Below the pieces are notes generated by a model. The model was not told where the DNA came from. It did no database searches and worked only from the letters and a program-made list of their open reading frames with translations. This document shows positions 33,983-44,467 of a DNA stretch of 64,000 bases, in pieces. The translations under genes and the position numbers were made by a program. Every line of letters begins with the position of its first letter. The first letter of the stretch is position 1. Source of the stretch: Farysia itapuensis (Eukaryota > Basidiomycota > Ustilaginomycetes > Ustilaginales > Ustilaginaceae); assembly GCA_023212645.1 (NCBI GenBank), contig JALBYC010000027.1, forward strand, positions 62,001 through 126,000, in the 5' to 3' direction.

Positions 33983-36900
33983 ATGACTTTTCCTTCGCGT
34001 CCTTCTACGTCAAGAAGCAAGTCTCCTCATCGTCAAGCCAACGATCGCTCACCAGAGCGAACATCACAAAAGACTCGCGACGGCTTGTCCACCAACGGTG
34101 AGGGTCATCCCCAATCGGCCAACGCACGAAGACCAGCGTCGCCAGCATCCTACGATTCCGATCGGTCGGCACAAGTGGACGGTCCCTCGTCGAGTACGCT
34201 TGCTCCTCTGCGCAGCACAGCTCGCAGCCTATTTCGTGACCCACGCACTTTCAATCCGCCTGGCCGGTCGCAATCACCAGCATCATCCTACATTCATCGC
34301 TCACAAAGCTCTGATCGCACGTATCTCAATCACTCGCGATCGCAACCAGGCAGTCCGCGATTGCAGCCTTCCTCTGGCCGACAACACGCTTCTGAAGGTG
34401 TCCACCTGCCTCCCATCTCGTCCTTGTCCAAAGAGTACGCCACAGATTCTTCCAATCCCTACCGTCGATTCTCTAACGCTTCGCCGCATCACACACCATC
34501 CATGGGCAACACGCACCGCGACCTGAGTCCTGCTCGCAACATGGCAAGTCCGCACCATATGCGTAGCGACTATCTGTCTCCCATGCAGCATCGAGAAGGC
34601 GGCGACACGCAACAACGACATGACCATAAATACGTTCAGTCGTCTCTCTCCGGTCAACGTTCGGCTCATCATGCCGAATCTCGTGATCATCTGTACCATC
34701 AAGACTCACCGGCATCCCAATACCCACCCCGCAGTACATCGGCCAGACACCGTGATCTGAGCAGGGAGAGATACACTCGCCAAGAGCCACCATCAGATCG
34801 AGATTCTATATCCTCGTCCCCCGACGCACCTCACAGGACGCAGCATCGCGCTTCAGCAGGCTCTCCACCAGCCGCTCACATTGCCGGCGTGCAGTGTTCC
34901 AATTGTGGTGTCACCTCGACGCCTTTGTGGCGAAGAGCCCCCGATGGTAGCACCATCTGCAATGCATGTGGTATGTATATCCGCTCTGTCTCAGCACGTC
35001 CTTTTCCACGTACTGAAGAGTCTTCGATCTCAACTGCAGGGTTGTATCTGAAATCGCACAACTCTGTCCGATCCGCAGCGAGCCGTCGGAATGGTTCCGA
35101 GACTTCGCCAACACGTCCCGAGCAAGTGGCTCCCCCGGTGCCCCTTTGTTCGCGCGAGGATGACCCTCGGTCTGGTTCGTGTCCCGGCGACGGTCTCTGC
35201 AACGGAACGGGAGGAACTGCCAGCTGCAGCGGATGCCCCGCGTACAACAACAACCTCTCGCACGCTCTCAAGGCAACCAAACGTGAACCTCGGACTGCTG
35301 ACGATGGTGCGCAGCCCCCTGGAAGCGCAGGTGAGTATACACACGTAGTCAAGCCTTCCCAGCTCGGCGACCAGGCTTCTGAACGGTCTCGCGCCAATGC
35401 AGTTGCAGGAAAGAGCGAAAGAGCCTCACCGTCAAATGAGGATCTGAAAGACGAGGACAGCAAGAGCTTGGTTGGGGCACTGCGATGCACTAACTGCCAA
35501 ACAACCACCACGCCATTGTGGCGGCGCGATGAGGATGGAAACAATATCTGCAATGCTTGTGGTAAGTAGCATGTTTTTTGCTCAAGCTTGCTGAGCCGAA
35601 GCTGACGGTTCTCCACACACGTTTCCTTTTTTCAGGCCTGTACCACAAGCTTCACGGAACACATCGTCCCATTGGAATGAAAAAGACGGTGATCAAGCGA
35701 CGAAAGCGTATACCCGCCAACGCTGCGGTTCAAGCTTCGAACCATCCGGATGTCGTGCCCGTTCAAGTCAACAGCAATGGACAAGCCGTTATCGCCCCTG
35801 CTGCGGGACGCGTCGGAGAAAGCGGATCTCCTTCGATCGACGCAAAGCGCACCAAGAAAGTACTTGCGGAGCAGAATCCGCGAGAAGCCAGAGACCGGGA
35901 AGCAGCTATCGCTTTGATGGAAGTCGGCGCTGGTGCAAGGTCGCGGCCGGCTCCCCACGAGCAGGATCGCTACAGCAATGGGCATACTCACGTGAGTAGG
36001 GCGGGAGACTCACGCCCGTCAATCTCCCCAGAGGACAGCTCCAGGGCTGCCAAGCGTCCACGCCACTCATATCCGGTCTCTGAAAAGGAAAAGTATGAAG
36101 AAAGTCCGTCCCACAGGGCTCCTCCTGCTTACTACTTAGAAACCAATGCTGAAGCCCCTCGTTCTCGCCAGTCTGCGAGCGAAGTTCCACTCGCAAACCG
36201 CGCGGAAAGGCCTGCTGCGTCACCTGATGCCCAAGCAGGTGTAGCAGGGCAACCCGTGCCGAGCGCAGAGTCGACGAGCCGACAAAGTGGTGCTGTCCCG
36301 CACCACCACCATCACCATCATCATCACCACCCATCTCACGTCGTCCACACCACTCCACACAACCATCATCATCACCACCATCGTCACCCTCCTGCGTCAA
36401 CCGGCAACGCGCAAGGAAGTGATTCGGCACAAGTAACGCCAGTCGTACGCATTGCCGATCTGGAACGGCACCGCGACGAGCTCGTTAACGAGAAGAAGCG
36501 ACTCGAAGATCTGCTGTATCGCACCGAAACATTGCTCGCCTCAGCTCGTCACGGCATTTGCGGTCCAGAGCCGGGAGCGCCCGTGCATGAACGAAACGGT
36601 CACGGCATGCCAACTCGGGATGCTGCTGACTCGGTAAACCTCGCCTCGAATTCCGCTAGTCCCATCATGGCTGGTCTGGTGAAACGGCGATCCACCGCAG
36701 CGGAACAAGCAGACGCGAAAAATAGCGCTTCGCAATCTGGACATGGTCAAGGGGATACCTCGTCTAGCGAGCGTGATGAACTGGAGTCACCGCCTCATCA
36801 GCACCAGAAGTCAGCCAGATCATCTCAAGCTTCGGGTCTTCCGACTGCTCCTCGGCGAAACAGCTTTGAGCAGAGAATGGCTTCCCTTCCCGTCTTGGCA

Positions 36901-37233
36901 GCTCTTCCGCTAAAACGAACTTCTCCGTCGACCTCTGACGCGACCACCGAGAGACAGACTTCTTCAACGGCGCCACCCAAAAAGGCGACCGCTTGGGGCA
37001 TCGACGCTCGGTCGACACCCGGACCAGATCGTATGAAGCCTGGTTCTGAGGCGATGGACGAGGACGACGACCATTGGAACTGGGACAACCTCTACGGCAA
37101 GGCCAATCTTGAAAAAGCCGGCGATTGGCGAGGCTTTGCGCGTCCTGTCGAAGACAAGCACAGGTCTCAGGCTCGAGACGATTCGCACGCTCAACACCAT
37201 CGCGCCCAGGTCGCCAGTGCTCCACAGACATAA
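33983..37233 (+). CDS. URBS1: Urbs1-like two-finger GATA factor (siderophore/iron repressor), three exons
   Basis: Exons are 33983-34970, 35040-35561 and 35636-37233 (introns 69 and 74 nt), giving 1035 residues. Urbs1/SreA/Fep1 proteins repress siderophore and iron-uptake genes when iron is plentiful. Finger 1 (from about residue 305) reads CSNCGVTSTPLWRR...ICNACG then LYLKSHNSVR. Finger 2 (from about 479) reads CTNCQTTTTPLWRR...ICNACG then LYHKLHGTHRP. Between them is a C-x5-C-x8-C-x2-C cluster (CPGDGLC...CSGC), the hallmark of iron-sensing GATA factors. The C-terminal half has two His-rich tracts and a short coiled coil (ADLERHRDELVNEKKRLEDL). Both introns split the Gly codon after the last zinc Cys. 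The start is the ATG in AGGGATGAC; the upstream in-frame codon is GTG. Confidence 0.93.
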
Positions 37234-37550
37234 GCACGCAGCGATTCTCATCATACTTTACAGCATCCCCAAAAAAGGTATAGCAGATTTAGCTGCCATA
37301 GTAATTCGAAAGGTTGTCTCGCGTTTTCATCAGGATCCGAGGTTGCCCGATTGAGTCAGATCTGCGCGCTGAAATTGTGCGCGTGAAAAGCGAGATTCGG
37401 TAAGCGGGTACTCCGCCAGGCCGAAGCTGAAACACAGGTCGGACTGCCGAACAGAGCTTCAAGTAACCCGTCGGTAGTGGCGTTACGATTCTTCTTCACG
37501 TTCTCATCATCTATCGTACCTTCCGACGTGCTCCTTCCTCATTCACGATC
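37234..37550 (+). promoter_or_regulatory. Promoter region of acyl-CoA dehydrogenase
   Basis: 317 bp. It contains one CCGAGG at 37337-37342, the core bound by fungal fatty-acid regulators of the FarA type in Aspergillus. One six-base match could be chance. Confidence 0.35.
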
Positions 37551-38819
37551 ATGTCGTTTCTTGCACGCAGAGCAGTCGCCTCAGGCAGCCGGGGCTTCGT
37601 CTCCAAACAAGGTAGCGCATTTGTCAACGGAGCGCGTCACTTTTCTACTCCTGTCGAGAGCACCGGTGTTTCCTTTGGCCTGAGCGACGATCAGGAGGCC
37701 TACCGAGACCTTGCCCGAAAGTTCGCGAGAGAAGAAATCATTCCCAAGGCTAAGCACCACGACATGACGATGGAATACCCCACAGAGATTGTCAAGAAAG
37801 CGTGGGAGGTTGGCCTGCTCAACACTCACATCCCCGAAGAGTATGGAGGTCCAGGTCTCGGCCTCATGGAGTGTGCACTCATCTCTGAGGAGCTTGCTTT
37901 CGGATGCTCTGGTATCCAGACCGCCATGGAGGCCAACGGTCTCGCCGAAGCACCCCTGCTTGTAGCAGCCTCGCACGAAATCAAGCAAAAATACCTCGGT
38001 CGAATGACAGAAGAGCCGCTGATGGCCGCTTACTGCGTCACCGAGCCCGGCGCTGGCTCCGACGTGGCAAACATCGCTACGAAAGCTGAGAAACAAGGCG
38101 ACAAATGGGTTCTAAATGGATCCAAGATGTGGATCACAAATTGTAGCAAGGCCAACTGGTACTTCGTCCTGGCCAAGACAGACCCATCTGCGAAAGCGGC
38201 CAAGTCCATGACGGGCTTTGTCGTTGATGCCGACTCAGCTGGCATTCACGTTGGCAAGAAGGAGATCAACATGGGCCAGAGATGCTCTGATACACGACAG
38301 ATCACCTTTGAGAACGTAGTCGTTCCTGAAGAAAACGTTCTGGGCAAGCCAGGTGATGGTTTCAAGATCGCCATGGGCGCATTTGACATTACGCGGCCAC
38401 TTGTCGCCGCTGGAGCGGTAGGATTGGCCCAGCGAGCGCTCCACGAAGCCGCGAAATATGCACAGGAACGCAAGACGATGGGTAAGCAGATCATTGACCA
38501 TCAGGCTGTCGCCTTCATGCTCGCCGATATGCAGATGGACGTAGAGGGCGCGCGCAACCTCGTCTGGAAAGCCTGCTGGGCCAAGGACCAGGGCCAGCGC
38601 AACTCCTTCTGGGCTTCCATGGCCAAATGTCGCGCCAGTCAAGCCGCCACAAGCAATGCCAACCTCGCGGTTCAAATCTTTGGTGGCCTCGGATTCAACA
38701 CAGAAAGCCCCGTCGAGAAACTCTACCGTGACGCTCGAATCTTTGAGATCTACGAAGGCACCACCCAAATCCAGAAACTCATCATTAGCAGACACATCAA
38801 GGAGCTTTTTGCTCAGTGA
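37551..38819 (+). CDS. Medium-chain acyl-CoA dehydrogenase, mitochondrial
   Basis: FAD flavoenzyme for the first step of mitochondrial beta-oxidation. The 422-residue product begins with an Arg/Ser-rich presequence ([20 protein letters not shown]) and RHFS near residue 27, then the mature domain from [20 protein letters not shown]. Signatures are [14 protein letters not shown] (FAD/substrate contact), [37 protein letters not shown], and the catalytic Glu in [15 protein letters not shown], placed as in ACADM. The C-terminus (KELFAQ) has no PTS1. ACADM-type assignment over short- or long-chain types rests on the overall pattern and is moderately sure. Fungi with mitochondrial as well as peroxisomal beta-oxidation, including smuts, carry such genes. 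Confidence 0.94.
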   Translation: MSFLARRAVASGSRGFVSKQGSAFVNGARHFSTPVESTGVSFGLSDDQEAYRDLARKFAREEIIPKAKHHDMTMEYPTEIVKKAWEVGLLNTHIPEEYGGPGLGLMECALISEELAFGCSGIQTAMEANGLAEAPLLVAASHEIKQKYLGRMTEEPLMAAYCVTEPGAGSDVANIATKAEKQGDKWVLNGSKMWITNCSKANWYFVLAKTDPSAKAAKSMTGFVVDADSAGIHVGKKEINMGQRCSDTRQITFENVVVPEENVLGKPGDGFKIAMGAFDITRPLVAAGAVGLAQRALHEAAKYAQERKTMGKQIIDHQAVAFMLADMQMDVEGARNLVWKACWAKDQGQRNSFWASMAKCRASQAATSNANLAVQIFGGLGFNTESPVEKLYRDARIFEIYEGTTQIQKLIISRHIKELFAQ

Positions 38820-38963
38820 ACGCCCGGAATGCGACACCCTGCGAACTCGTCCATAGTATGCACCCCCATTCCAAGTGTCATTACGACCTGGCCAACACTC
38901 TTCTCACACTACTCTTGGGCGCCTTGCAGTACAGTACAGATTCTATGATGTCTAATGCCAATT

Positions 38964-40652
38964 TTATGCAGGTTTCTTATCTTGTGACTGAGTTGGTTGC
39001 GATTGATTGTTGGCCTTTGTTTCCTGTCGTTGACGGAAGGCTTTTTGTTCGCGTTCGACCTTGTCAAGTTCTTGGGCGAAGCTGCTGCGTTTGCGGATAA
39101 CTGGACCGAATTTGAAGAAGATGAGCGGGATGATGGAAAGTGGTATGCCGACAAATGCGAGAAGAGACGATGCCCACTGGTATCCGAGTCTTTCGTACAT
39201 GGTTTCGGTGACGATGGTGAAGGAGCCCGACAAGAACTCGCGCAAAAAGGACTGAGCAGCGACAGCTGATGCTGCGTAAATCGAGTAGGAGCTGACAACA
39301 TAGTCAGACACGATGAGGAAGAGGATATGGGAAGAGATGCCGAAGGTTGCACCAGCGATGACGGGCACGATCCACGGCACTGGAGGGAACGAAGTCCAGG
39401 CAAAGAAGAAGAGACTAACTGGGAACAGCAATCCGCCTGGAATGCCCCAAAGCAAGCGATCTTCGGGTGTGGGGACACCTCCTGGACGTTTGGTGCCTGC
39501 TTGCTTGTGCCATTTTAGCTGGAACGCAAAAAGCCCGAAAGCAATCAAGAAGCCAATAAGCACGCCGAGGAATGTCAAGCCTTGCTGACCCATCGTAAAG
39601 CCATACTGTACGAAGATGAGTGGGTAAGCTTCCAGGAAGATGTAGATCACCGCGTAGTTAACGCCGTCGAAAAGGGCGAACCAGAAAACGATCGGCTCGG
39701 TGAACAGCATCAACAGCGGCCTGCCAATCATCTCCTTTGCAAGGGCAGAGACGGTGTGCTCAGAACGAATCCGCTCGTGCATGGCGTAGTATTTCGGATC
39801 CTGTTCCTGCTTGCGCATCTTCTTTGCTCGTCTCGTCAGGATAACACCTCCCCTTGTTTCGGGAACGGTGATGATAAAGATTGCGAGGAGAAAAGCGAGA
39901 ACAATGCCAGACACGCCAAACGTCCATCTCCAGCCAGCGTTCTGTACTGTAAAGCCACCAATAACGGGACCAAGCGAAGCGCCGGCTTCCGCCATGAGAG
40001 CAAAAAGATTGACGCCCCAGCCTTGATCATCTGGGCCCCACATATCTGAAACGGTACCGATGGCGTTGAACCCAACAGCCCCAAATAGGCCGGCCAAGAA
40101 ACGGAAGATGATGAGGACGGCCAGATTGGGTGCCAGCGCGCAGGCAATTTGCGTCAGGCCAACCACCGTCATGCCGATCACCATTACAGGGTACCGACCA
40201 AAATCTTCCGAAAGTGGTGCTGCCAAGATGGGGCCAATTGCGAATCCGAACAGATACACAGCTGCTGGAAGCCGCGAGGGAATCGCTCCGATGCCAAATT
40301 CTTGCGCCATGTCGTGGGCCCCGAATGAGTAGATGGAAGAGATGACGTTGACCCAGGCCTCGAGCAGCAGAGTGATGCCCAAGATTTGCCACTTGCGCCA
40401 AGTCGCGAAGTTGCGAGGATCGCGAGGGTCGTTATGATCAAAATTGACGCAGTAGGGATCGTCCACCTCGTGGGGCTCGACAGCGAGACCCTCTAGCGCT
40501 GCAGATGGGCTAGTCTCCCTATGATCGGGACGAGATGTTCCTCCGTGATGGGCATTGTTTGCACCCTGCTCAACATCAAGACATGTTGCGCAAGATTCTG
40601 CGGCTGCAGAACGGCAGCTTCTCGAGTCGAACGGAGTCGTTTCGCTCGACAT
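38964..40652 (-). CDS. MFS drug/polyamine exporter, DHA1 type
   Basis: A 562-residue plasma-membrane H+ antiporter with 12 predicted membrane segments and a ~75-residue cytosolic N-terminus. It ends in a Gln/Lys-rich tail. DHA1 signatures include DPRDPRNFATWRKW before segment 1, APLSEDFGRYPVMVIGM (motif A region), FRFLAGLFGAVGFNAIG, and FTVQNAGWRWTFGVSGI with PETRGGVILTRRAKKMRK after segment 6. The family covers yeast Flr1/Tpo-like exporters of drugs and polyamines; substrate cannot be told from sequence. It lies 411 bp downstream of ornithine decarboxylase on the same strand. The start ATG at 40652 is followed directly by SSETTPFDSRS; the hydrophobic core begins near residue 88. Confidence 0.92.
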   Translation of the reverse strand: MSSETTPFDSRSCRSAAAESCATCLDVEQGANNAHHGGTSRPDHRETSPSAALEGLAVEPHEVDDPYCVNFDHNDPRDPRNFATWRKWQILGITLLLEAWVNVISSIYSFGAHDMAQEFGIGAIPSRLPAAVYLFGFAIGPILAAPLSEDFGRYPVMVIGMTVVGLTQIACALAPNLAVLIIFRFLAGLFGAVGFNAIGTVSDMWGPDDQGWGVNLFALMAEAGASLGPVIGGFTVQNAGWRWTFGVSGIVLAFLLAIFIITVPETRGGVILTRRAKKMRKQEQDPKYYAMHERIRSEHTVSALAKEMIGRPLLMLFTEPIVFWFALFDGVNYAVIYIFLEAYPLIFVQYGFTMGQQGLTFLGVLIGFLIAFGLFAFQLKWHKQAGTKRPGGVPTPEDRLLWGIPGGLLFPVSLFFFAWTSFPPVPWIVPVIAGATFGISSHILFLIVSDYVVSSYSIYAASAVAAQSFLREFLSGSFTIVTETMYERLGYQWASSLLAFVGIPLSIIPLIFFKFGPVIRKRSSFAQELDKVEREQKAFRQRQETKANNQSQPTQSQDKKPA

Positions 40653-41063
40653 CTTCTAGACTTGCGTTGAGCCTAAGGAGACGTGACAGAGGTTATGGGC
40701 AATTACCGATCGATACAACAGCCCTCATATGTGATAGACGGCTGGGCTACGGAGATGCTAGTTGCCCTTAACATCGCTGCGAAAGTGGCACGGCTATATA
40801 CGTGATATTTTGACGTGCAGATCAGTAGTTCGTTCGCTTCACCCAAAGCACGACGTCACAGCCAAGAACCCGGGGCGATTCGGCGATTCGCCAAACGCGA
40901 AACGCAAGCAGTCGGGATTTTGAAAGGGATTTTCTCTGCCTCCATTTTCTAGCCAAAATTCTCAACTTTCCCAAGCTCAGACCAATTTCAACGAGAAGCT
41001 CGATACGTTCTTGGACCATGGACATTAATAAGTCAATTTGTTGCAACATTGTGATTGCGGGAT
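40653..41063 (-). other. Short intergenic between ornithine decarboxylase and MFS gene
   Basis: 411 bp holding the MFS promoter and the decarboxylase 3' flank. No GATAA motif, RNA gene or ORF of note was seen. Confidence 0.5.
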
Positions 41064-42503
41064 CTATTGAAGCATAAGTTCTCGGACAATTTCGGCGTCG
41101 GCGCCTTCGCCAAGTGTGTAGCGGATCTCGGAACGTCGGATGCCGTTGAAAGTGGAAGCGGCACAGATGGTGTAAGCACCCATATCCTCGTAGACGAGCC
41201 AGTCGCCGACTTTGAGTCCTTGAGGGAGGTGCACCAGGTCGCGGATGCAGTCGATTGAGTCGCATGTGGGTCCCCACACGCTACATGCCTGTAGCTGACA
41301 GGCATTCCGTCGCTCGTTGTCGTCCGTGTCAGCAAGGCTTGCGACACCTGGGGCCGCGATCTGTGGTTGGTAGGCATAATCGTAAGCCAAAGTGAGGACT
41401 TTGGGATGTACGGTGACATGATCGAAGATGACGCAGTTGAAGGAGCCGTATAGACCATCGTTCTGGTAGTACATCACCTGAGGCTTGGTAATGTCTGTCT
41501 CCGCAGTAGCTTCGCTTCGACGAGCAGCGATAATGTTGGTGGCAAGCACGAAAGCCGAGTGAACGTAGAATCGACCTGGCTCAGCAATGATACGCAATCC
41601 GTTGACCTTGCCAGCCACCTCTTTGCCGCCGGGAGCAAAGTCCTCGTCGGGGAAGTATTCGTCAATCGCCATTCCGAGCACACCGGCAACCATTTCGAAG
41701 TTGTCATGGCCGAATCCACCGCCGATATCAAGCATGTCGAAAGTGTAGCCAGCATCTTTGCCCATCTGGAAAGCCTGACGAGCTCTGCAGACGGCGTCAC
41801 GGAATGAATCAGGGTCGTAACAGCCCGAGCCAACGTGGAAGCTGACACCCACGACATCCAGGTCAAGCGTTCGTGCTCGTTCCAAAAGTCGAGGGACAGA
41901 ATCCAGAGGAGCGCCGAATTTGAGTCCCAGCTGGCAAGCGCTCTTGGAATCATCAGTAAGAATTCGTACCACCAGCTTGCAGGAGGGGTGGAACCGTTTC
42001 ATCTTGTCAAGCTCGTCAAGATTGTCGAAGGTCGTCAGGCCGACGTTGTTGGTGGCGGCATGTCGTACGAAGCTTGCGGCTTTGCACGGATTGGCATAGA
42101 TGATCCTCTGTGGCGAGATGCCGAGATTGAGGACGGCTTCGATTTCGGCGTTCGAGGCACAATCAAAGCCAGTGCCAAGTGAAGCTAGAAGGCGCAATAC
42201 GTACGGGTCGGGGTTGCACTTGACTGCATAGAATGGCACAATGCGGGGAAGCGCTCGCATCCATCTCAGATGCTGTCGGTAGACTTCGGAGAGGTTGGCG
42301 ACAAAGAAGGCATTCTCTCCGTTCGCTTCGCATTCGTCGATGTTGATATCGGCGAGAACGTGCCTCAGCTGGGCATCCACGCTGCCGTGATGGATCACCT
42401 GGTGTCCATCAAAGGGCTTAATGACATCGTTGACATCATCGAGAGGGGGAGTCTCGGCACGATGGTGCTGCTGGTGCGGCAAGGCAAGAAACGGTACAGC
42501 CAT
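41064..42503 (-). CDS. ODC1: Ornithine decarboxylase
   Basis: PLP enzyme converting ornithine to putrescine, the entry step of polyamine synthesis. From the ATG at 42503 the product is 479 residues. The PLP Lys lies in PFYAVKCNPDPYVLRLL. Other fold-III motifs are GTGFDCASNAEIE, YANPCKAASFVRHA, VSFHVGSGCYDPDSF, DIGGGFGHDNFE, EPGRFYVHSAFVLA and the catalytic Cys in WGPTCDSIDCIRD. An in-frame ATG at 42617 would add 38 residues (MTVCPLFLLRLLERT...); its context (ATAATGA) is good, so the start is uncertain. The leader upstream contains several short ORFs, noted separately. The gene could be regulated by polyamines, as in other fungi. Identity is certain. Confidence 0.96.
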   Translation of the reverse strand: MAVPFLALPHQQHHRAETPPLDDVNDVIKPFDGHQVIHHGSVDAQLRHVLADINIDECEANGENAFFVANLSEVYRQHLRWMRALPRIVPFYAVKCNPDPYVLRLLASLGTGFDCASNAEIEAVLNLGISPQRIIYANPCKAASFVRHAATNNVGLTTFDNLDELDKMKRFHPSCKLVVRILTDDSKSACQLGLKFGAPLDSVPRLLERARTLDLDVVGVSFHVGSGCYDPDSFRDAVCRARQAFQMGKDAGYTFDMLDIGGGFGHDNFEMVAGVLGMAIDEYFPDEDFAPGGKEVAGKVNGLRIIAEPGRFYVHSAFVLATNIIAARRSEATAETDITKPQVMYYQNDGLYGSFNCVIFDHVTVHPKVLTLAYDYAYQPQIAAPGVASLADTDDNERRNACQLQACSVWGPTCDSIDCIRDLVHLPQGLKVGDWLVYEDMGAYTICAASTFNGIRRSEIRYTLGEGADAEIVRELMLQ

Positions 42504-42637
42504 CGGTGTGTTTAAAGCTAGATCGCGACCGATGTCGTTAGAAAAACAGGGATGCTGTTGACGTCCGGTGCAAGTACGTTCGAGAAGGCGCAGCAGAAAC
42601 AGCGGGCAAACGGTCATTATAACGAGATTTACGAGAA

Positions 42638-42795
42638 TCACATGGGGAAAGAGAGGAACGTCAGACAAGATGTCTTTACATATGAACCGTTGGCACGAAC
42701 AGACTTACGAGGCGGGAAGTGACAGAATCAAGACTAGGCTTGCTCTAGGGTACGAGCTGCAGAGCGGCGAAGATCACCATCAGGAGCAATTGCAT
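42638..42795 (-). promoter_or_regulatory. ODC leader upstream ORFs: one 16-codon and two AUG-stop elements
   Basis: Reading toward the ODC start: an ATG at 42795 opens a 16-residue ORF (MQLLLMVIFAALQLVP) ending TAG at 42745. ATG-TAA lies at 42681-42676 and ATG-TGA at 42643-42638. All are out of the main frame or terminate before it. Whether the transcript begins upstream of them is unknown. Such elements can reduce or gate translation; a link to polyamine sensing is inference. Confidence 0.5.
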
Positions 42796-44391
42796 GACAA
42801 TGAAGGGTCAAGGGTGTCGTTCGAGCAATAAAAGCAGTTCGTAGGTGGATTGTGGAGAGGAGGTCAGAAGGTTAATGTCAGCGAAGGCTCTCGAATAGGC
42901 GTAACAAGACAAGGCAGCTAGATGAGAAAGCCCTAGCATGCAGGCGAGTAGTACGGATCTTCGACCTTCGTGCGTGATCAGCGGTGCGTGCCACCGCGAA
43001 GACAACTGTCATCAGCCTATGGGCTGAGGGTGAAAAGCTTGCCCTCAATCCACGCCGCTAGTGCCCTTAGGGGCTGAGACGAGGGCTCTAACAAATTGAT
43101 CGACGATCTTGACAGAGCTCCTTGCAGAGCTGCAGCAAAAACGGTCAGGAAGCACGAAGGGCACTCCCTTGCAAGATGTGCCCTCGGCCCTCTGCTGTTG
43201 ACCGAATTCTGGAACTGTTCTGTTGAACCGTGCTACTTACCTAGGTGACAAAGTCAACTACTGGAATTTCTTTCAGCCACGGTCGTGTGTTACAGGCCAA
43301 GGCAAGTTGGGTCGCCAGCTGATCTAGCCAGGCGGCCTTTTGGGTATGGTTTTGAGGGTTGTCTTCGATGCGTATACTTGGACGATGTTAGGGAGGTCTA
43401 GAGCTTCCAGTCAAGAAGTTTTTGGCCGCAGCCTTTAAGCGCAGATCGACAATGTTGCGGGGAATAGTGGGCGTCTGGAGCAGCTTCTGCTCACTTCTTG
43501 CGAGATAATGCTCGCTGGAACCAATGGTAAGTGAATGTACCGTAAGACAAGATGGCCAAGATTTAGGATCGCGAAGAACTGGTCCCGCGACTTTCTAAAA
43601 CACAAACTTGCGTCGATGACGGCGGTCATAGATTTTTCTGTACCACGAAATCAGCTCTGTCGGCCGATCGAGATGCTTCTTTGTGGTCTAACAAAACCTC
43701 CGGAAACTGCCGTGCCGCGTGCCGCGTGGCACTGCAGTGATTCACGATTCTGTGAGTCGCGTTGACTGTGATTGGTAAGGTTTTCTGGCTTGGCATACCC
43801 CTCGCGCCCCAACCTCCTCTCTGTCTGCGCTTGCCCTTGCTGAATAGCAACCCTTCTGCTCTTCACCATTACAGATTTACAATATATTGCAAGCATGTCG
43901 CCTTTGTTGTATCGCAAGTGGGCAAATGCCGGCGTTATAGACTTGTAATGCAGTCTCTACTGAGAGGCCGCTCACGTTTCACGTTGAAAAGAGCACCTGC
44001 TTGGCTTGAGCGTTGTTGCCACCGCTCGGATAAGACACGCGAATTCTTCCTTGATTTTAGAGTTTTTGCAATTCGAGACCCCCCAACGTGCACTTTGGAA
44101 TTGGCATGCGTGAGGCTAAGCGAGGCTGGAAGGGCTTTGCAAAAGTTGAGAGGCCGGAGTGTGCGCTGTCTCGCCCCAAGAAATTTGCAATTAATTTGGT
44201 CGAGCGTGGTTGGTTCGAAAATCTTTTACACCACAATTCAGCTGCGAAAGAAGGGGGGACCCGCCAGCGCTCGGATCTGCAATCGACACGCCGTCGACAG
44301 GCGTCTGTGCAAATTCCTGGCGTGGCGTCTCTGCGCTACTTTGGTGAGAGGGTCTTCTCTACCTACTGTCCGTGCTGGCCCGAGCCGCTGT

Positions 44392-44402
44392 TATACATAT
44401 AT
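44392..44402 (+). promoter_or_regulatory. Likely TATA box of delta-12 desaturase
   Basis: TATACATATAT sits about 66 bp upstream of the desaturase ATG at 44468. Position and sequence fit a core promoter element. Confidence 0.45.
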
Positions 44403-44467
44403 CCCAAACCTTCTCACGTCCCTATTTTACGCCACCGTTCACACTTCACCCGGCCCTCCTCCCAAAT

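Larger units (their letters stand above)
42504..44467. other. 2-kb intergenic region between ODC and delta-12 desaturase
   Basis: Divergent promoters, gene-poor. The left part holds the ODC leader with small upstream ORFs. Near 43060-43190 there are GGGCTGAG repeats and a short hairpin (43158-43184). A long open frame from about 43762 that runs into the desaturase gene starts at TTG and has unlikely composition. No tRNA or snRNA was recognised. TATA-like TATACATATAT occurs at 44392-44402. Confidence 0.5.

Noticed and set aside
43227..43275. ACTTACCT sequence that resembles the 5' end of U1 snRNA
   Set aside because: The following bases lack the U1 loop sequence and Sm site.
43330..43350. GGCCTTTTGG similar to U2 snRNA
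   Set aside because: The branch-point-binding segment GTAGTA and downstream U2 sequence are missing.
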